Assembly (NCBI GenBank): GCA_963638365.1
Contig: CAVHRK010000089.1
Span: 1 to 15,311, forward strand
Length of the DNA stretch: 15,311 nt
Reading direction: 5' to 3'
Source: Suilimivivens sp963638365
GTDB taxonomy: Bacteria; Bacillota; Clostridia; Lachnospirales; Lachnospiraceae
Of the stretch, positions 12,520 through 15,311 are shown piece after piece (position 1 is the stretch's first letter; every line of letters starts with the position of its first letter). Made by a program: the position numbers and the translations under genes. The notes under the pieces were generated by a model. That model was not told the origin of the DNA and ran no database searches. It saw only the letters and a program-made list of their open reading frames with translations.

Positions 12520-13353
12520 GTAATAACCAAATTTTCCATTATTTGACTTCCCATCACACCAGAACTTTGGGAAACCAAACATCTCCGCAACAAGCTTTTC
12601 CTTCTCGTAATACACACCGGGCACTCCCACTCCAAACTGCTTTATTTTCTTATCTGCCCGGAACAGGAGTAAATACCCGTAATTCATCAGTCCATGCACC
12701 AAAAAACTGTTTTGCAGGATATGCTTAATGGATTCTGGAAGTACTGCAAACTCTCCCTTATTGACGCGATAGACCTCTCCCAGCTCCCTGCAGGACTCTA
12801 CCCTGTGACAGGATCTGCGCACCAGCTCCCATTCCTGATCAACCTCATGACCGCTGTCTTCTCCGGTTGTCTGACTCTGTAGTTTCCTTTGCTGCTCCTC
12901 CTTTTCCTGTCTATCCTCCTCCGTTTCACTCTCTGTAGCAGTAACCGGCAACTCCTGTTCTTCTATTTTATCTTCATTCGTATCTGCTGCATTCTCCGGT
13001 ACATTTGATACATTTTCTGCATCTTCACTCAGTTCTTTCTCCATGTGTTCCTCTGTATTTTCGGATATTTTCTTCTCCTCCCTATCAATTTCTGTTCTGC
13101 TTTCAGCTTCATTCTGTTTTTCAGCTACTTCTGGCTTTCCCAGAAAAATATCCTTCTCCCGGATCTGCAGCTGTAATTCTCCTTCCTCTGCTTTCGAAAC
13201 CAGTGCCTCAGCTTCGCGCTCGTCCCTCCACTGGATTTCCACCGCCCATTGTTCTCCGTTCCGCATCAGTCTGACACTTCCCAGCAATTTCTTTTTTTTC
13301 TGCTGTTTTTCCTCATTTTCCTCATAAAGATAATAATTTTTTCTTACCAACAT
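12502..13353 (-). CDS. Conserved hypothetical protein with charged linker and globular C-terminal domain
   Basis: The function of this 283-residue protein is unknown. Residues 1 to about 85 form a folded-looking N-terminal part (MLVRKNYYLYEENEEKQQ, then a VRLMRNGEQWAVEIQW strand region and LQLQIREKDIFLGKP). About 90-180 are low-complexity, rich in Glu, Lys, Asp and Gln, probably disordered or coiled coil. The C-terminal 90 or so residues (LVHGLMNYGYLLLFRADKK, GVGVPGVYYEKEKLVAEMFGFPKF, FGYYLRIV) resemble a domain I associate with uncharacterised Lachnospiraceae proteins (possibly DUF6128). There is no signal peptide or membrane helix. I chose the ATG at 13353 because GGAG lies 7 bases upstream; the in-frame ATG at 13398 has no ribosome site and lies in the palindrome. 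Confidence 0.75.
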   Translation of the reverse strand: MLVRKNYYLYEENEEKQQKKKKLLGSVRLMRNGEQWAVEIQWRDEREAEALVSKAEEGELQLQIREKDIFLGKPEVAEKQNEAESRTEIDREEKKISENTEEHMEKELSEDAENVSNVPENAADTNEDKIEEQELPVTATESETEEDRQEKEEQQRKLQSQTTGEDSGHEVDQEWELVRRSCHRVESCRELGEVYRVNKGEFAVLPESIKHILQNSFLVHGLMNYGYLLLFRADKKIKQFGVGVPGVYYEKEKLVAEMFGFPKFWCDGKSNNGKFGYYLRIVS

Positions 13354-13360
13354 AAAAAAT

Positions 13361-13407
13361 CTCCATACAATGATTATAGTCTGTACTACTATATTCATTG
13401 TATGGAG
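13361..13407 (-). terminator. 47-base palindrome with T tract: terminator or attenuator holding the next gene's ribosome site
   Basis: A 13-bp perfect outer stem (13361-13373 with 13395-13407), one T-T mismatch and a further 6-bp stem (13375-13380 with 13388-13393) enclose a 7-base loop. On minus it is followed by ATTTTTT, 34 bases after the PucR-type gene's stop, so it fits an intrinsic terminator. The 3' arm carries the GGAG used by the next gene, whose ATG comes 7 bases later, so folding would also hide that ribosome site. A dyad operator is another reading. Confidence 0.65.
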
Positions 13408-13440
13408 AAATCTTTCCCTGTTCTTTTTTAAATATAAACC

Positions 13441-14532
13441 TTAAATCTCATTCTGTGCTTCAAGATAACACATGTAATCATAAACCATCATGGCAATCTT
13501 AAAGGTAAGTGCATCATCAAAGGTACGAACATCCAGCCCGGTTGCCTTTTGCAGCTTTTCAACACGGTATACCAGTGTATTACGATGAATGAATAACTGT
13601 CTGGAGGTCTCTGATACATTCAGATTGTTCTCAAAAAACTTATATGCCGTGGAGATAATTTCCTCATCCAGACTGCCCGGATCCGTGTCTCCGAAAATCT
13701 CTTCCATAAAAATCTTGCAAAGATTTGTCGGAAGCTGATAAATCAGTCTTCCAATCCCAAGTGTCGCATAGGAATTCACGCGTTTCTCCGCATAAAAGAT
13801 CTTGCCGACATCAATTGCCATCATCGCTTCCTTATAAGACTTGGAAACATCCTTTAATTCCTGTACCATGGTTCCATATGCCACACGGACATTCGTCATA
13901 GCCTCAGCACTGATTGTATCCACAATACTCTGCGCTACCTGATGAATCTCCTCATAGCCTTCTCCCGGCTCCAGGCTCTTAATCAGAATAACGCTGTTCT
14001 CATCTACCGCGGTAACGAAATCCCCTGATTGGGAAGAAAACATACTGCGTAACAGTTCTGCAATTGTGCTGTCCTTTTCCTTATCTGCTTCTACCAGAAG
14101 TACAACACGCGGTACAGCAACCTCTACGTGAAGCTTCTTCGCCCGGTTGTATACATCAACAAGCAGTAAATTATCCATTAACAGATTCTGGAAGAAATTA
14201 TTCCGGTCAAATCGCTCTTTATAGGCACTCTGCAGCTGCTGTAACTGGCTGACCGCAATCTTTCCCACCATATAGCTTTCATCGCCGTTTCCACGTGCGA
14301 CCAGCGCATAAAGTAATTCCCCTTCTTCCGATACTTTCAAAAGATGATGAATTCCGATGACCTGACTGTCCGCAGGAGAAGCAATGAAATTCCGGATCAT
14401 GTCTCCCGTAACTTCTTCATTATCAAAGGTAGAAACTACCTCGATCCCGTCTGCATCATAAATACAAAGATCTACTTTGGTAATATTATGAAGTTCTTCA
14501 ATACAATTTGCCAAAACCTGAGTAGATATCAT
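13441..14532 (-). CDS. PucR/CdaR-type helix-turn-helix transcriptional regulator
   Basis: This 363-residue protein has the PucR/CdaR (sugar diacid regulator) layout. It has an N-terminal sensing region of about 120 residues (DLCIYDADGIEVVSTFDNEEV, PAS- or GAF-like), a middle GGDEF-like fold without a cyclase motif (about 140-260), and a C-terminal HTH_30 domain (about 300-355) with ENNLNVSETSRQLFIHRNTLVYRVEKL, the family hallmark. A ribosome site AAGGAG precedes the ATG by 8 bases. It lies downstream of, and on the same strand as, a sugar ABC ATPase, with a terminator between, so it may regulate sugar or polyol uptake; that link is inference. No membrane segment is visible, so it should be cytosolic. 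Confidence 0.88.
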   Translation of the reverse strand: MISTQVLANCIEELHNITKVDLCIYDADGIEVVSTFDNEEVTGDMIRNFIASPADSQVIGIHHLLKVSEEGELLYALVARGNGDESYMVGKIAVSQLQQLQSAYKERFDRNNFFQNLLMDNLLLVDVYNRAKKLHVEVAVPRVVLLVEADKEKDSTIAELLRSMFSSQSGDFVTAVDENSVILIKSLEPGEGYEEIHQVAQSIVDTISAEAMTNVRVAYGTMVQELKDVSKSYKEAMMAIDVGKIFYAEKRVNSYATLGIGRLIYQLPTNLCKIFMEEIFGDTDPGSLDEEIISTAYKFFENNLNVSETSRQLFIHRNTLVYRVEKLQKATGLDVRTFDDALTFKIAMMVYDYMCYLEAQNEI

Positions 14533-14585
14533 CTCTTTACTCCTTTACATTTTCCTCTGGCTCGCTTTCGCTAAGTGCTCTACGC

Positions 14586-14610
14586 AAAAGGGATGCCATA
14601 AGGCATCCCT
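14586..14610 (-). terminator. Terminator after the sugar ABC ATPase gene
   Basis: On minus, AGGGATGCC pairs with GGCATCCCT around a short loop (14610-14602 with 14597-14589), followed by TTTT (14589-14586). It lies about 16 bases after the ATPase stop and before the regulator gene. Confidence 0.85.
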
Positions 14611-14625
14611 CTCATATACATCATA

Positions 14626-15311
14626 CTAGTTTGTAATAACCTGCTCTGTTTCCTTATCGAATACATGAATCTTCTCAACATCGAAAGCGAACTTAACGGT
14701 ATCGCCAGGTCTAGCTGTTGTACGGGAATCAACTCTTGCTGTGATCGGGAACTCAGCCAGATCAAAGTATAAGTAAACTTCAGCACCAAGTAATTCATAT
14801 ACCTTAATTGTGGATTCGAATACACACTTGGATGTTTCGATGAACATTTCGGAATCATATACATCTTCAGGACGAATACCAAATGTAACGGTCTTTCCTT
14901 CGTAGCCGCCTTCAATCAGCTTCTTGGACTTAGCCGGAGGAAGAGGAATGCTGCTTCCTGCAACCTTAAGGCTTGCAGTATCACCGCTTACTTCTACAGT
15001 AGCATCTAAGAAGTTCATCTGAGGTGATCCCATGAATCCTGCTACGAATAAGTTGGTCGGCTTCTCATATAAGTTCTGGGGGGTATCAACCTGCTGGATA
15101 ACACCATCCTTCATAACTACGATTCTGTCACCAAGTGTCATAGCTTCTGTCTGGTCATGTGTTACGTAGATGATGGTTGTACCTAATCTCTGATGTAATT
15201 TAGCGATCTCAATACGCATCTGTACACGTAACTTAGCATCCAGGTTGGAAAGAGGTTCGTCCATAAGGAATACCTTAGGATTACGAACGATTGCACGTCC
15301 CATAGCAACAC
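14626..15311 (-). CDS. Sugar ABC transporter ATP-binding protein, MsmX/UgpC type (partial, 5' end cut)
   Basis: This is the 3' portion of the ATPase subunit that energises carbohydrate-uptake ABC transporters (MalK, UgpC, MsmX group), acting at the inner face of the membrane. About 228 residues are visible. The post-signature VAMGRAIVRNPKVFLMDEPLSNLDAK contains Walker B (VFLMDEP) and the D-loop, followed by the H-loop IIYVTHDQTEA. A C-terminal OB-fold/TOBE regulatory domain runs from about GFMGSPQMNF to the end, with FGIRPEDVYDSE typical of this group. Walker A and LSGGQ lie right of the window. One such ATPase often serves several sugar importers, so the substrate cannot be told. It ends in a clear terminator. 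A symbol such as msmX or ugpC would be a guess. Confidence 0.93.
   Translation of the reverse strand, partial: VAMGRAIVRNPKVFLMDEPLSNLDAKLRVQMRIEIAKLHQRLGTTIIYVTHDQTEAMTLGDRIVVMKDGVIQQVDTPQNLYEKPTNLFVAGFMGSPQMNFLDATVEVSGDTASLKVAGSSIPLPPAKSKKLIEGGYEGKTVTFGIRPEDVYDSEMFIETSKCVFESTIKVYELLGAEVYLYFDLAEFPITARVDSRTTARPGDTVKFAFDVEKIHVFDKETEQVITN

Noticed and set aside
1..15311. CRISPR arrays, tRNA or rRNA genes
   Set aside because: No regularly spaced direct repeats and no tRNA or rRNA signatures were seen on either strand.

Overview
The window looks like a chromosomal stretch from a motile, anaerobic Firmicute of the Lachnospiraceae type (Roseburia / Agathobacter / Butyrivibrio relatives). Clues are a single-domain TLR5-type flagellin beside csrA, a class III ribonucleotide reductase activase, SD-rich genes, a Gram-positive-type large SRP RNA with an Alu domain, and a sugar ABC ATPase beside a PucR-type regulator. 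This taxonomic call is inference from gene content.

Left part (1-3084), the most interesting. Positions 1-53 look like the 5' end of a group II intron running leftward off the window. Next is a cassette of about 1 kb bounded by two 29-bp sites (61-89 and 1032-1060) that match at 27/29 positions in inverted orientation. Each is itself a palindrome around the same asymmetric spacer. Between them lie a small FimB/FimE-sized tyrosine recombinase (217-792, minus strand) and, just inside the left site, an exact SigD/sigma-28 promoter (TAAA-N15-GCCGATAT, minus strand, 133-107) that points out of the cassette. As sequenced it fires away from the flagellar genes; inversion would place it about 90-115 bp before csrA, facing csrA and flagellin. 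I propose an invertible flagellar promoter, analogous in logic to the Salmonella Hin switch but driven by a tyrosine recombinase, here caught in the presumed OFF state. Just outside it are csrA (1102-1377) and flagellin (1528-3000). Both mRNA leaders carry a pair of hairpins showing GGA in the loop, the second presenting the Shine-Dalgarno. This suggests CsrA controls both itself and flagellin.

Middle part. A 640-base intergenic stretch holds a long nested stem structure (3302-3469), possibly a non-coding RNA. It is followed by mutS2, a two-component pair (OmpR-type regulator plus membrane histidine kinase) and trmL, all on plus. tadA and an nrdG-type radical SAM activase follow on minus; tadA overlaps the trmL 3' end tail to tail. 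The SRP RNA gene (10294-10513, plus) diverges from nrdG with a near-consensus promoter.

Right part (10541-15311, all minus). There is a soluble LacI-type sugar-sensor/GGDEF fusion with its own promoter, a protein with a charged linker and a conserved C-terminal domain, a PucR/CdaR-type regulator, and the 3' two thirds of an MsmX/UgpC-type sugar ABC ATPase cut by the window edge. A near-perfect 47-base palindrome with a T tract sits between the PucR-type gene and the linker-protein gene and contains the latter's Shine-Dalgarno.

Together the window links flagellin expression (promoter inversion plus CsrA), c-di-GMP synthesis and sugar sensing or uptake to ordinary housekeeping genes.
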